This document shows, piece after piece, positions 11,513-22,161 of a stretch of DNA of 64,000 nt (positions are counted from its first letter, which is position 1; every line of letters begins with the position of its first letter). The DNA comes from Austropuccinia psidii (taxonomy: Eukaryota; Basidiomycota; Pucciniomycetes; Pucciniales; Sphaerophragmiaceae). The DNA is taken from contig JALGQZ010000003.1 of assembly GCA_023105745.1 (NCBI GenBank), positions 75,056,696 to 75,120,695 of the forward strand, read 5' to 3'. The notes beneath the pieces are model-generated. The model was not told where the DNA came from. It searched no databases and saw nothing but the letters and a program-made list of their open reading frames with translations. Both the position numbers and the translations under genes were made by a program.

Positions 11513-12370
11513 CCTGTAACTTAATTCCAGGCCAAAATTGATGAACTTTTGCGTGAATTTTGACATCCCACGCCTGTCAGCAAGGAGTTTGGGGGTCTAG
11601 CTCCCCCTTAGAGCTGGAGTTCCTTTCCCCCTCAAATTTAATCTTTCCAATTTATTTTTCCTTTAATTCCTCATCATGTATTATACTTATAATTTACATA
11701 TGTAATTCAATTTAATTGTACAGTACAATACAGTAATAATTTACACCTCATATGTAAATCAAAGTTCACTTATGTAATACACGCGCATATTTTGACATTT
11801 CAATTGAATTCAATTGAAAATACCTCAATTCCTCATAACTTCTAAACTAAACACAACACCTCAATTTTAACACAAAAATTGATGGTTAACACCACATGTG
11901 GTGTGAATTAAATTAAAGTTTTGAGGATTTTCAACTTTTGTATTGAAAATACTAAAAACTTAATTTAAGCTTATTTAGAGCTGAGTTACAAGAATTTCAC
12001 TCAGAGGTGACCCCACCTGATTTTTTATGAGGAATCCAATGGTGAAATAATTTTTATATGTTTATTTATTGGATAAAAAGTTATAATAAATTTTATTTAA
12101 CTTTTTTCCAAATTTATTTATTTTTTCACAATTTTGTTAAAATTTCATTTTTACTTAATTTTTTTCAAGTATAAATGTAATTTTATAATTTCAAAATTTG
12201 ATGTAATTTTATTTTTAAATTGTAATTAATTTTTTTATTTTGAATATAATTTTATATTCGTATTTTGATTTTTATTTCAATAATATAAATAAATTTATTT
12301 TATTTATATTAACATGTTAATTTTGTATTTGTGATCTTTTGGGTATATAAAATTACCTCTAAGGCTCACA
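11513..12370 (-). repeat. Element A2 5' LTR, upstream (U3) part
   Basis: Reverse complement of the first 858 bases of the A LTR, ending AAGGCTCACA at 12370. That end is the left terminus of the A2 5' LTR in its own orientation. It interrupts the E1 protease frame directly at 12371; the flanking TGTTT (12371-12375) would be one copy of the A2 target duplication, the other being outside the window. Confidence 0.93.
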
Positions 12371-13046
12371 TGTTTGCACATATTAGAAAAAGCAAATTTT
12401 TGTCTTTTGTTCTCTCCAATTTTGAAATATCTGTCTTTATGGTTATTGATGTCAATACCATAAATATTCAAGTAATCATTTCCAAGGTTGATATGTTGAG
12501 ATGTGCAATTGTCCATCACTACTATCGCTGTTTTCATTCTTATGATTCCTGCAGGGTTTGGGAACACAATATTAGTGTCTAATCTTCCCAAACGGTACAT
12601 ATTGTTACTGGCACTACTAAATTGCCCACCTTCTATTGGTAACAGATGGTTTTTCAATTCAGGAAGTATAGCTTGGAGATACTCTTTGCCCACACAAGAA
12701 CAAAATTCCCCTTTATCCACATTTACTTTGGCTTCAATATCATTAATCAGAATTGATGTGATACAAGATGCTCAAGCAGTATAACCTTTTCTTCTAGCAG
12801 TTTTGGTCTTACGTGTTCTGGCATCTTGGATATTGATCATGTTATGACAGTCCTCACTTTACTATGGCAAGTGAGTATGGACTTCTGTGACCTCAAAGAA
12901 AGCTGTAATTTTTTCAATGGTATAGTCCTCTACTGGTGTATCCTCAGAGACTTCAGAATCTAGGTCAGATTCTTCTTTCCCTTCAGTACACTGAAATTCT
13001 TCAATGACTTCAACTTCATTTATTTTGTTTTTTTGGTGCAAGTGTT

Positions 13047-13781
13047 TGTCACAGGGGCTCTTCTGAATGAAGAGGGCCTGGCACTCAGTGCACAGACTTA
13101 CTTATGGAGGGCTCAAATGAAATACTCAAATGATAAGAGTAATGAAATAAGATAATATTTTCCTAGTCATAAAATAATAAGAATTAAAGGATATGAGTGG
13201 AAAACAAAAGCAACAATAAAGAGCCAACCACAAATAATCCTGTACCACTGTTTCAACCTGTTCAGAAAAGAGAAAAGGATTAATAAAGGATATGGCCACC
13301 AGGACTCTACTGAACAGGTGAGGGAAGGCAAAGACTAACTTAATAAATAATAAAATAATATTTCTTAATGAGAAATAAAATAATATTAAATAATAAATCC
13401 AATATTTTAATTAACTGGGGGAAAAAACCCCAGGTGGGTGAAGAGGGGCTGGTATATGTGAGAAATACCAGCCTTGGAGTTTGAGTGTTGAGATAGTTGT
13501 CTGTATGCTGGAAGAAGTTGGATGTGGGGTTGAATCCTGTTTTGGTGAATCCAATACAGGTTATACAGTCAATACAGGTACTTGCGCCTGTATTGATTAC
13601 AGGCCTGTATTTGGTGAATCCTGTATTTGGGTCTTGCCTGTATGAAACTGTATTGAGGTCTGAAAACTGTATTTGGAGGATGTTGAATGAAACCCCCTTG
13701 CTGATTGGGTTTTGATGGGTATCAATGAAGTAATGATTGTTGAATATGATTGGTAATGCCCCTGCCTCCTTGGCTGTGACA
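13047..13781 (-). repeat. Solo LTR of family C
   Basis: 735 bases from TGTCACAGGGG to GGCTGTGACA with a perfect 5-base duplication GTGTT on both sides (13042-13046 and 13782-13786). The orientation is set by the related LTR at 53195-53596, which ends CCCCTGTGACA and continues into a leader and a gag start. A solo LTR is the usual scar of LTR-LTR recombination. It contains a dense cluster of AATACAG/CTGTATT motifs at about 13545-13680. It interrupts the zinc-knuckle coding part of E1 gag. Confidence 0.93.
13545..13680. promoter_or_regulatory. Cluster of AATACAG / CTGTATT motifs in C LTR
   Basis: About eight copies of a 7-9 base motif (AATACAGG or its complement) in both orientations within 135 bases. 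The other C LTR (36640-36780) also has several, and D LTRs carry a few near their hairpin. A repeated protein-binding site or a structured RNA segment are both possible. Confidence 0.4.
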
Positions 13782-14903
13782 GTGTTGGCTAAATTTGAAG
13801 TGTTTCACATTTATGAAACTTCAAGACAGGCTTTTCAGGTCTTCTGTCCTCTCTGGAAATCTTTGGGACCATCTTGGACTCTATAGGGATTTTAGTCCAA
13901 GTTTTACCAATTCTTGTTCTAGTAATGATATCTTCCATTGCATTAATGGAGTCCTCTGTTGAACAGGGTTTTACACATGTGCACTTGATAGCATGTTCCG
14001 GTTCTCCTCCACATTTTATTAATATTTTCATATTGATCATAGTGTCAGACATATATGGTTGTAAAGCAAATAATCTGTCTTTTTGCTTGAAGAACCAGGT
14101 AAGTAGTTTTTCTTTTTCTGAGTTAAAAATGGCACTTTCAAAAGCATTCTTCATTTGAAACCTCCAAGAATTATTGGCCCATTTGGTAATCATTTCAGAT
14201 TTCCGCCAAGACCAATCATGTTTTCCATGATCTATCCTTATCTTGTAATACCATTTCTTTTCAGTAGTGGTAAGCAGAGAGTGTAATTTTCCCACTATAA
14301 TTTCATCAGGTATTTGAAACTCTTCTTGAAACATATCAATAGCTCTGATGAACTCAATATGGTTGTACTCTCCTTCACCAGAGAATGTTGGCCATTCTTC
14401 CAATTTGGGAATATTTTTTGCAGAAATAACATTTTCTCCTAAGAATGGGGTCACACTTTCTTTAACAGAAAGTTTTTCTTCAGTCAAAGGTGTAGAATGT
14501 GTTGGAATATGTGGCTCATAATTATTATGAATTTGTTCTACGTTTGCAATGATTTCATTTTTTAACTTCTGCCTTTCACTGTCCCTTTTTGCCAAATGTG
14601 TGGCAAACTGATTGGTATTTTTAAATATTTCCAAGACATGATCTTTCAGGATTTTAAGTTGATCATTAATGTTTAAAATGGAAAGATATTCCATTTCATC
14701 ATCTTGAACTTGATATTTACTCTCAATTATGTCATATGTATTGGTAAGTAATTCCAGTGTGGTAATTACAGACTTTTGCATCTCAGCAGACTGTTTGTCA
14801 TTCTTTTTTAAGTCATTGCTGTCCAATGTTATTTTAGTTAACTTGGCACCAAGTTTACCAATTTTTACATCAATATTGTATTGAAAAAAATTTCTTTCAT
14901 CTA

Positions 14904-17205
14904 CTATTTGCATGGAAATGTTCTGTTCATCCTTTCCTGCTCCTTGGCTGTAAACTCCATGAGAGTCCTGGCCATATTGAACACACTTTCAATGGCTGAA
15001 GGCTCCAATTTGGGAATTCTGTACCCTTGTGGGTAAGGTCTGTGCCAATTGGCTTTGCCTTTTCCCTTGCCTTGATGTCTCTTGGGACTTCCCTTTTTCT
15101 TCTGAGGTCCTTTGGGCTTGTCTTTGGACACTTCTGGAGCTGGTTTGGAGCTGGTAGACGCCACTGGTGTCAGGATGAGTCTATGATGAAGTGGTAACAA
15201 AGCTATTTACAGCTAAAACTATGACTGTGACACGTGGAAAATAGTTTAAAAATGATTTTTAAAGGTTTAAGATGGATTTAATTTAAAATAAAAGGGCTTT
15301 ACTATAATGAATATAGTGGTGGTGAGCGCCGTTGAAAGCCCTGGGTGCAGCTTTACGTGTTGGGTTACAATAATAAAGACTACAATACTTTAATTCAAGA
15401 GTATACCTGATTATTAACCAAGAGTAAAACTGTTTTTGACAGTTTACTATGTATGTTATTCAAGAGCAGGATGAGGAAAGCTATTCTGGCTGTGAAAAGC
15501 CTCCTTTTTATCCTGAAATGGGGTGGAAAGGGTGCTAGACCTTTCCACGTAGAGGAAGTGAAGATTTTTTCACTTTCTAGTACTGGCTTGTGGCTTGCAA
15601 ACAGCCTGTATAGCCTGTATTGGGCTCAGATGTGGTTTTGAAACCACATCTGGGCGGTTTTCACCAATACAGGGTGAAAAATTTCATCTGGGGACCTCAC
15701 AGCCTGATTCTGACGTGTATGACGCGTAGAATGCTGTACAGAAACTGTATGGGACCCCAGTATTGACTGACATATGAGGTATTGAAGTAAAAACATGCTT
15801 CTTCGTCTATTTGACACCTCATATTCATGGTTATGGGATATTATCCCATGGTAAGGCTGTATATGACAGCAGGTGGGATTTTGACCTTAAAACCGCCATA
15901 ACTTTGTCAATTCTTGAGATACCAACCTCAAAATTGGTTCAGTGTGTAGCCCTGTATGTGCTCTACACAATGGTACCTCATTTGCTATGGGTATAACTAA
16001 ATATGGCAAAGTTATCCCATGTACAAGATTTTTGTACATTTGCATGTTTTAGGCAAAAAGCTGTATTGAGCTTGTTTGCCCCATAACCTTTGTTCTAGTT
16101 GAGCTATGGGGAAATGGATGGCACCATCAGATAGCCCTGATTGTGCTCTTTCCAAAAATACCCCACTTCAGGTATCCCACACTAAAACTGTAGAAGTTAG
16201 ATGAGAGGTGAATGTTTTGTTCACCCTTATTTGGCCTGAAATTGACCATAACTCCAGTAATGCTCAGCAATAACTTTGAGCAGGAATAACTTTTTTATTT
16301 CTTGTCCTATAGTGATGGGACTTATATTTTCAGAAGGAGGTGAGTGTCCTCTTTCTTTTGATACCTTTTGAGCTGATTTGGCTCAGTTCCATGTTTTGGT
16401 GGTATCTTGGCTATACCATTGGTTTATGGTATTTTGGCTGTCATGCTTGTGCTCTGGTTTTGAGTCACAGGCTGACAACTGGGTCTTCTGTCTCCAAAGC
16501 TGGAGTCATTTCCAGTTCCTTCTTTTGGTCTATGGATAAAAGAATTTGGTTTTTCAAGCAATTCTTTATCTTTTTGACCTTCTCTTTGCAAGACAATGGG
16601 ATCCAACCTCCGAAGAGTTCTATGGTCTTCTCCTGACCCAGAAAGCTCCTGATGTGTAAGTAGGAGTTCATGGCCCCCTGCCAACGGCTTGTGCATATTT
16701 CTCACTCCTCTTCTTTGGCTTCTCAGAGCCAATTTTTTCATTGGCATTCATAGATTTCTATTCCTGCAACTTGAAAGTGGTTTAGCCCTTGAAATATTAT
16801 CATGAATCAGTTCAGATTCAGAATTTACATCAAATTTTGTGGGTACAGTCCTTGGGGAATGGGGGGCAGCTCTGGCATCCTCCAAATGTGTTTTTATTGA
16901 GGAAGACTTGAAACTTCTGGATTTGGTCTTTCCTCTTCCTTGGCCACATCCATCTGGTTGGACTTAATAGTTGCTTCCATTTCTGGTATGCAGCATTTTC
17001 ACATCAATTTTAAGATAAAGAGTGAAAATATAAACATAAAACACACCTTTTGGTGGTAATTTAGTCTTTTCAGAGTTGAATAGGGTGCCTCTTTTAGCAA
17101 TTTGCACCACAATACTGTCCTCGGTTTCTGCTTCTGACGATTCTGGACTGGTAATATATCTCTTACTGAGTCTGTTACCAGCTGCACAGTATTTGATTAA
17201 AGACA
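14904..17205 (-). pseudogene. E1 spliced second-frame protein remnant
   Basis: Leader exon 17205-17047 (159 bases) starts TG after the acceptor CTAG and encodes SLIKYCAAGNRLSKRY... then an acidic stretch. The intron 17046-16983 (64 bases, GTGTGT...ACCAG) spans the gag ATG at 16996-16994. Exon 2 starts at 16982 and joins in frame, but reaches a TAA after about 30 codons. Further down the same protein is recognisable as MNSYLHIRSFLGQEKTIELF with GGWIPL (16671-16590) and, beyond the D solo LTR, a basic segment and YRIPKLEPSAIESVFNMART (15200-14904). The exon layout matches families A, B and D. Broken here by stops and the solo LTR. Confidence 0.6.
15168..16477 (-). repeat. Solo LTR of family D
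   Basis: 1310 bases, reverse complement of the D1 LTR, from TGTCAGG to GGCTGACA, flanked by a perfect duplication ACTGG (15163-15167 and 16478-16482). It is clearly diverged from and shorter than the D1 LTRs (1440 bases), so it is an older insertion. It splits the second-frame exon of E1 between the ...ETEDPV and VASTS segments. The hairpin at 15627-15652 and a TATA-like GGATAAAAAGG near 15510 (minus) are retained. Confidence 0.93.
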
Positions 17206-17608
17206 CTAGAAAAATTATAAAAGAAAAAAAATTATTTTTCATACTTTTTAAAATATTTTTAAAGATTTTTTATAAGCTTTATTTTTTAATATTAAAAAAA
17301 ATATTCTTTTTAAAGAAAAAAAAATCAAAATATAAGATTTTGAATGAAAATTAATTCAGAGTAGCTCAAAGAATAATTTTATAAGTTTTTGGATGTGAAA
17401 AAGCCACATGTAAAAACAGTATAAAATTAAACCAAATTCCTCAATGAAGAAGATTTTAAGACAATTTCAAAAATAAAAAAAATACAACTTTAAATCAAAA
17501 GAAAAAAATTATTAAATTAATATATTTGAGAACTTAAAAATATATTATTGAAGTCAAGAATATGATTAAAGCCAAGTCTATGGTTAAACCCACAGCCAGG
17601 CCCCCAAA
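17206..17608 (-). other. E1 primer-binding site and leader intron region
   Basis: Read on the minus strand, TT and then TGGGGGCCTGGCTGTG follow the LTR end, as in the other Ty3 families. The remaining 380 bases are AT-rich, with no long frame, and end in the acceptor TTTCTAG before the leader exon. A strong donor, ACCAACAA|GTAAGT, lies inside the LTR (exon end 18129); using it gives a 923-base intron and creates an ATG at the exon junction. Confidence 0.55.
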
Positions 17609-19528
17609 TGTAAGATATTTCTATGAAACTGTTGATAATATTACTATAAATCAACAGTACTATTACTGTTATGAAATATAATAATAAAGAATTATTATAA
17701 CCACAATTAAATAATTAAAGAATTATTTCTTTCACATGTTATACACTACTAGTTATTATAACAGTGAGCAGTAATTGTCTACAAGAATCAATTACAAGAA
17801 GAATTTAATAATAAAAACTTCTTTTGTTAAAATAATAAAATTATTTTAATATATAATTATCTTTTGCAAGAATAATTATAAAGATAATCCTTGAAGAAAA
17901 CTATTACTAGAGAAAAACTTTAAGAATTAAAAAAAATCACTCACTAGTACTTCAAAGAACTTATTGAAAGATAAAGCAGAGATATTTGAGGTAGAATTGT
18001 GGATTTAATGGATCAAAATGATTTTATAGAAATATTACAACAATATATAGCTTCTTTATATTATTTCACGTCTTTCTGATGGATTCTGAAAGAATAAAAC
18101 AGTTAAGAAAAGTTTAACTAATACTTACTTGTTGGTAACAATGATATAAATGAATAATGTGATGATGATGTGGAAAAAACAGCAAGAGGAGGCCTCTTTT
18201 AAGTCTAAGACAGCTCACAGAGGCGTGCCATATAGCAAAATGAAAAACCAGTGAGTAATAAAACAATAAACCTTATTGGATTATTGATTGCATCATCTGT
18301 TGTCATGTAAGATTATCACAATTGCTTAATTGATGCTTTTACGTGACTACCAACCCATTTGTGGTTGAGAATAAAAGGAGTAACAACTGTAAATCTTTTT
18401 TTATTCCAAAATGATCATTTATTTACCAAAGGGATAAATTTTATTGGAAATTTCATCACAGAATGTATTTTCTATAAATTTTTAAAGATTCTGTGTTTCA
18501 CATGGAATCCTCAAAAATGGACTGTAAGTAAAACTTTGAATTTTACATATAAAAGTAAAATTATTTTTGTTTTTTTATATTAATTATACAATTCTTAATT
18601 GGTCCTGAAACATTCAGGAATATTCATTGAGAATTGTATTTTTAATAAATTTTTGAAGTTCTTACCTCATTTCTATGTAGAATTGCAAATAGCAGTATAT
18701 GACTGGTTGCTATGAGGTAAATCAATGGATACTAGTCCAAAAAGGGTTTTGATTACTCTTTTGAGGTTTATGCATGGAAAGTAATTAAGAACTGAGATGG
18801 TTACAGGAGTCTAAGTTGCCCTTTACCTCTTTGGCACGTCAAAATAGCAGGTTATTTGCTTTTTTCTTATGATTTACTGAAGTTTTAACATGGTAACCAA
18901 GTTCTCAAAAGGCTTTAGATTACCAATTAGGCCAAGATCAGCCATGGATCCAAACATTGGAGCTGTCCATGCCTCAGAGACCTCAGAAGTTGGGTACCCT
19001 GGCTCTCTTTGATGTCTTTTGTCCCCCTTGCCTATTTTTTTACATCAAAATAGAATTTTAAGCTTCAAGTGAGATATCCACTATGGGTGTACCAAAGGTG
19101 CATGTAGAAATACCGTAATATTAAGTTCCCAAAACATGCATAACACTATTCTTGGTGTATATATAACATGGGATTTCTCACATTCCCATTATTTTGGCAT
19201 GAAATAGAGAAAAACAAAAGTTTTCATGGATCTTTCATGTGGTATTGATGATGTGATATTGAAGTATTCTCCATATTACCACCTCAAAGAGTTAATTTGA
19301 GCTTATTCACTCTATGCAGCTAATGTAGGTGAACCTTTGTGTAGAATTCAAATCTGGTCCTAAATCCATGGATTTACTTACTCAATAAAAAGTTATTCAT
19401 CTTTTCAGAAATCAAAAATTGATGAATTTTGGATATATGCATGACTTATGAGTTATGCATAGTTCAGAATTCATTTTCAAGATAATTGTGGCCTATTTGG
19501 GTATGTAAAATATACCTCAAGGCTCACA
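17609..19528 (-). repeat. E1 5' LTR
   Basis: 1920 bases. In its own orientation it starts TGTGAGCCTTGAGG (19528) and ends ATATCTTACA (17609), next to the primer-binding site. The second E LTR (E2) aligns along its length with many small differences. The start resembles those of families A and B (TGTGAGCCTT.GAG), suggesting common descent. Confidence 0.9.
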
Positions 19529-19580
19529 TTACTGCATGAGATAGATATGGATGAGTTGAAGTGCTTAGGTAGTTGATACT
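19529..19580 (-). pseudogene. Sliver of copia element F reverse transcriptase
   Basis: 52 bases between two E-family insertions. On the minus strand they read INYLSTSTHPYLSHAV, the block that follows YRSAVGS in Ty1/copia reverse transcriptases. The upstream neighbour, FRSAVGS, is at 31193-31215, so this sliver is the direct continuation of F beyond E2. It proves that E1 and E2 inserted separately, a few dozen bases apart, in one copia element. Confidence 0.85.
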
Positions 19581-20130
19581 TGTAAGATGTGTCTATGAAA
19601 CTGTTGATAATATTCCTATTAATCAACAGTTCTATGACTGTTCTTATGAAATAGAATGATAAAAAATTCTTATAACCACAATTAAATAATCAAATAATTA
19701 TTTCTTTTACGTGTTATACACTACTAGTTATTATAACACTAAGCAGTAATTGTCTACAATAATCACTTATAAGGAGAATTTAATAATAAAAACTTCTTTT
19801 ATTAAAATAATAAAACTATTTTAATATATTATTATCTTTTACAAGAATAATTATAAAGATAATTCTTGAAGAAAACTATTAATAGAGAAAAAACTTGAAG
19901 AATTGAGATAAATTACCCACTATTACTCCAATGAACCTTTTAGAAGATAATAGTAGAGAAATTTAATGTGGAATTGTGGATTTAATGGATCAAAATTGAT
20001 TTATAACAGTATTACAACCAAATATAGCATATAGCTAAGATTTCATGTCTTTCTGAGTGATTTCTGAAAGAATAAAACACTTAAGAAATAGTTTTAACTA
20101 ATACTTACTTGTTTGGTAATAGAGGTATAA
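19581..20130 (-). repeat. E2 solo LTR, part 1 (3' side)
   Basis: Starts TGTAAGATGTGTC (reverse complement of the LTR end) and matches E1 LTR 17609-18130. It is interrupted by D1 at 20131; the TATAA at 20126-20130 is one copy of the D1 duplication. The remainder is at 29833-31192. Confidence 0.9.
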
Positions 20131-21085
20131 TGTCAGCCTGTGACTCAAAACCAGAGCACAAGCATGACAGCCAAAATACCATAAACCAATGGTATAGCCA
20201 AGATACCACCAAAACATGGAACTGAGCCAAATCAGCTCAAAAGGTATCAAAAGGAAGAGGAAACTCACCTCTTCCTGAAAATATAAGTCCCATCACCATA
20301 GGACAAGGAATAACAAAGCTATTCCTGCTCAAAGTTATTGCTGCGCATAAACCTTAATTTTCACCTCCCATCTAAAATCTAGAAGGAGAGGCTTAACCTC
20401 ATCAAATGTGTATTCAAAATCCAGCTCTAAGCCAGGGCTATCCAATGGTACCAGCCAAACTGAGCTAGCACCAATATTACTGGAGTTATGGTCAATTTCA
20501 GGCCAAATAAGGGTGAACAAAACATTCACCTCTCATCTAACTTCTACAGTTTTAGTGTGGGATGCCTGAAGTGGGGTATTTTTGGAAAGAGCACAATCAG
20601 GGCTATCTGATGGTGCCATTCATTTCCGCATAGCTCAACTAGAACAAAAGTTATGGGGCAAACAAGCTCAATACAGCTTTTTGCCTAAAACACACAAAGG
20701 TACAAAAAATCTTGTACATGGGATAACTTTGCCATATTTAATGATACCCATATCAAATGAGGTACCATTGTGTAGAGCACATACAGGGCTACACACTGAA
20801 CCAATTTTGAGGTTGATATCTCAAGAATTGGAAAAGGTATGGCTGTTTTAAGGTCAAAATCCCACCTGCTGTCATATACAGCCTTACCATGGGATATTAT
20901 CCCATAATCATGAATATGAGGTGTCAAATAGACAAAGAAGCATGTTTTTACTTCAATACCTCATATGTCAGTCAATACTGGGGTCCCATACAGTTTCTGT
21001 ACAGCATTCTACGCGTCATACACGTCAGAATCAGGCTGTGAGGTCCCCAAATGAAAATTTTCACCCTGTATTGGTGAAAACCGCC

Positions 21086-21111
21086 CAGATGTGGTTTCAA
21101 AACCACATCTG
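21086..21111. promoter_or_regulatory. Inverted repeat (12-base arms) in D LTR
   Basis: CAGATGTGGTTT and its exact complement are separated by two bases. It is conserved at 29343-29368 (3' LTR) and 15627-15652 (diverged solo LTR, with the spacer read in reverse). It lies about 115 bases upstream of the TATA box. Retention in the old solo copy hints at function, either as a binding site or a structure. Confidence 0.5.
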
Positions 21112-21223
21112 AGCCCAATACAGGGTATACAGGCTGTTTGTAAACCACAAGCCTGTCCTGGAGAGTGAAAATCTTCACTTCCTCTACATGGAATGGTCTA
21201 TCAGCCTTTCCACCCCAATTTCA

Positions 21224-21233
21224 GGATAAAAGG
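21224..21233 (+). promoter_or_regulatory. TATA-like box of D1 5' LTR
   Basis: GGATAAAAGG, conserved in both D1 LTRs (second at about 29481-29490) and in the solo D LTR. It is the likely start region for the D1 RNA. Confidence 0.45.
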
Positions 21234-21570
21234 AGGGCTTTCCACAGCCAAAATCATCTCCTCATCCTGCTCTTGAATACCCTACGTAGTAAACTGTCCA
21301 AAACAGTTTTACTCTTGGGTAATAAACAGGGATAATTATATATTTTAATTATTGTAACTCTTATTATAGTAACCCAACTGGTAAGATTGCACCCTGGGTT
21401 CTCAGTAGCGCTCACCACCACTATAATCCAATAGTAGAACCCCTTAATTATCTTATAAATCATCTTAAGCTTCCAAAACCCTTATTTTAAATCAATTTTT
21501 CTATGTGTCACAGTCATAATTCTAGTTGTAAATACTTTTATTACCACTTCAATATAGACTCAGCCTGACA

Positions 21571-22161
21571 TTTTGGGGGCCTGGCCGTGTTTTTAACTTA
21601 TTTTGGACCTTACAAGTAAGTTTTTTTCTTCTTTATCATTTATTGACACCTGTTTTACTTTTTTAGGCATCATTTTCTCTTTAAAAATATATTTTATATA
21701 TTTCTTCTTTAAATTTTTTGAAATACTCACATATTATAGAGTATCTGTCACGTGGCTTATAACCACAAGACTAGTATTTTTGGCGTGTTTTGTATATAAA
21801 AACACTTTGAGCCACTAATACAGCCTTAATTCTTAAGTGAATTAAGACAACTCATACTGATAAACCAACAGTTGAGTCGTGTTTGGGCACATTGTTAACT
21901 TAATTACCCTGTAATACACCATTCTTTTGACAGATTATACTTGCTAATTACAAGTATTCTGTGAGATATTGGCATACAAACAGTATACCATATATCAGTA
22001 AGCTGTATTTTTGACGTGGAATTGTTAATTCAATTACATTGTCATCATACAAGGGCATCTGTAGTAACATACAAGCCCAGAGGCTATTCTTAGACGTGCA
22101 AAACCAGCCTTTTAAGAAGTCTCAACTGACATAAGCCCTCTTTTTTCCTGCTTTGATTCAG
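21571..22161 (+). other. D1 primer-binding site and leader intron
   Basis: TGGGGGCCTGGCCGTG from 21573 is the primer-binding site, identical to that of family B. Then TTACAA|GTAAGT gives a consensus donor at 21616, and the acceptor GATTCAG ends at 22161. This 546-base intron would join ...TTACAA to TGGAAGAAAAC, forming the start codon ATG GAA GAA. Apart from this, nothing coding is seen in the stretch. Confidence 0.6.

Larger units (their letters stand above)
12371..16996 (-). pseudogene. E1 gag-protease remnant
   Basis: Gag starts at the ATG 16996-16994 and is broken by stops and by two solo LTRs. The segment 14913-13789 keeps a 374-residue Gag piece with the family core (FSGEGEYNHIEF, WANNSWRFQM) and the start of the zinc knuckle (FHKC), where the C solo LTR landed. 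12720-12371 is the protease, with VDKGEFCSCVGKEYL where D-T/S-G is expected, then the conserved LGNDYLNIYGIDI block. The frame ends when it runs into the A2 LTR at 12370. Relatives: A1 and B3, whose equivalents align over the same blocks. It cannot make a functional product. Confidence 0.85.
12371..19528 (-). mobile_element. Element E1: Ty3-type retrotransposon, 5' part with nested insertions
   Basis: Minus-strand element with its 5' LTR at 17609-19528, leader and second-frame exon, and a decayed gag-protease region. It is cut at the protease by A2, and the rest of pol lies to the left outside the window. Two solo LTRs (13047-13781 and 15168-16477) sit in its gag. E1 itself is inserted in copia element F; the right flank TTACT (19529-19533) should be one copy of its duplication. 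Confidence 0.88.
20131..21570 (+). repeat. D1 5' LTR
   Basis: 1440 bases, TGTCAGCCTGTGACTC...CTCAGCCTGACA. It contains a hairpin at 21086-21111, a TATA-like box at 21224-21233 and several CTGTATT/AATACAG motifs. Short open frames here (for example 20582-20851) are matched in the 3' LTR only because the LTRs are copies; I do not regard them as genes. Confidence 0.96.

Noticed and set aside
18359..18583. 74-codon frame in the E1 LTR, also open in E2 (30022-30261)
   Set aside because: Open in two diverged LTR copies, which is mildly interesting, but it is antisense to the element, has no recognisable domain and AT-rich composition. Two copies are too few to claim coding.
17609..20130. E1 and E2 as the two LTRs of one element
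   Set aside because: They are in the same orientation but separated by copia sequence (19529-19580), and E1 has its internal region on the other side; the flanks show two separate insertions.
20582..20851. Short frames in D LTRs repeated at 28839-29108
   Set aside because: Identical placement follows from LTR duplication; not retained as an open frame in the solo D LTR.
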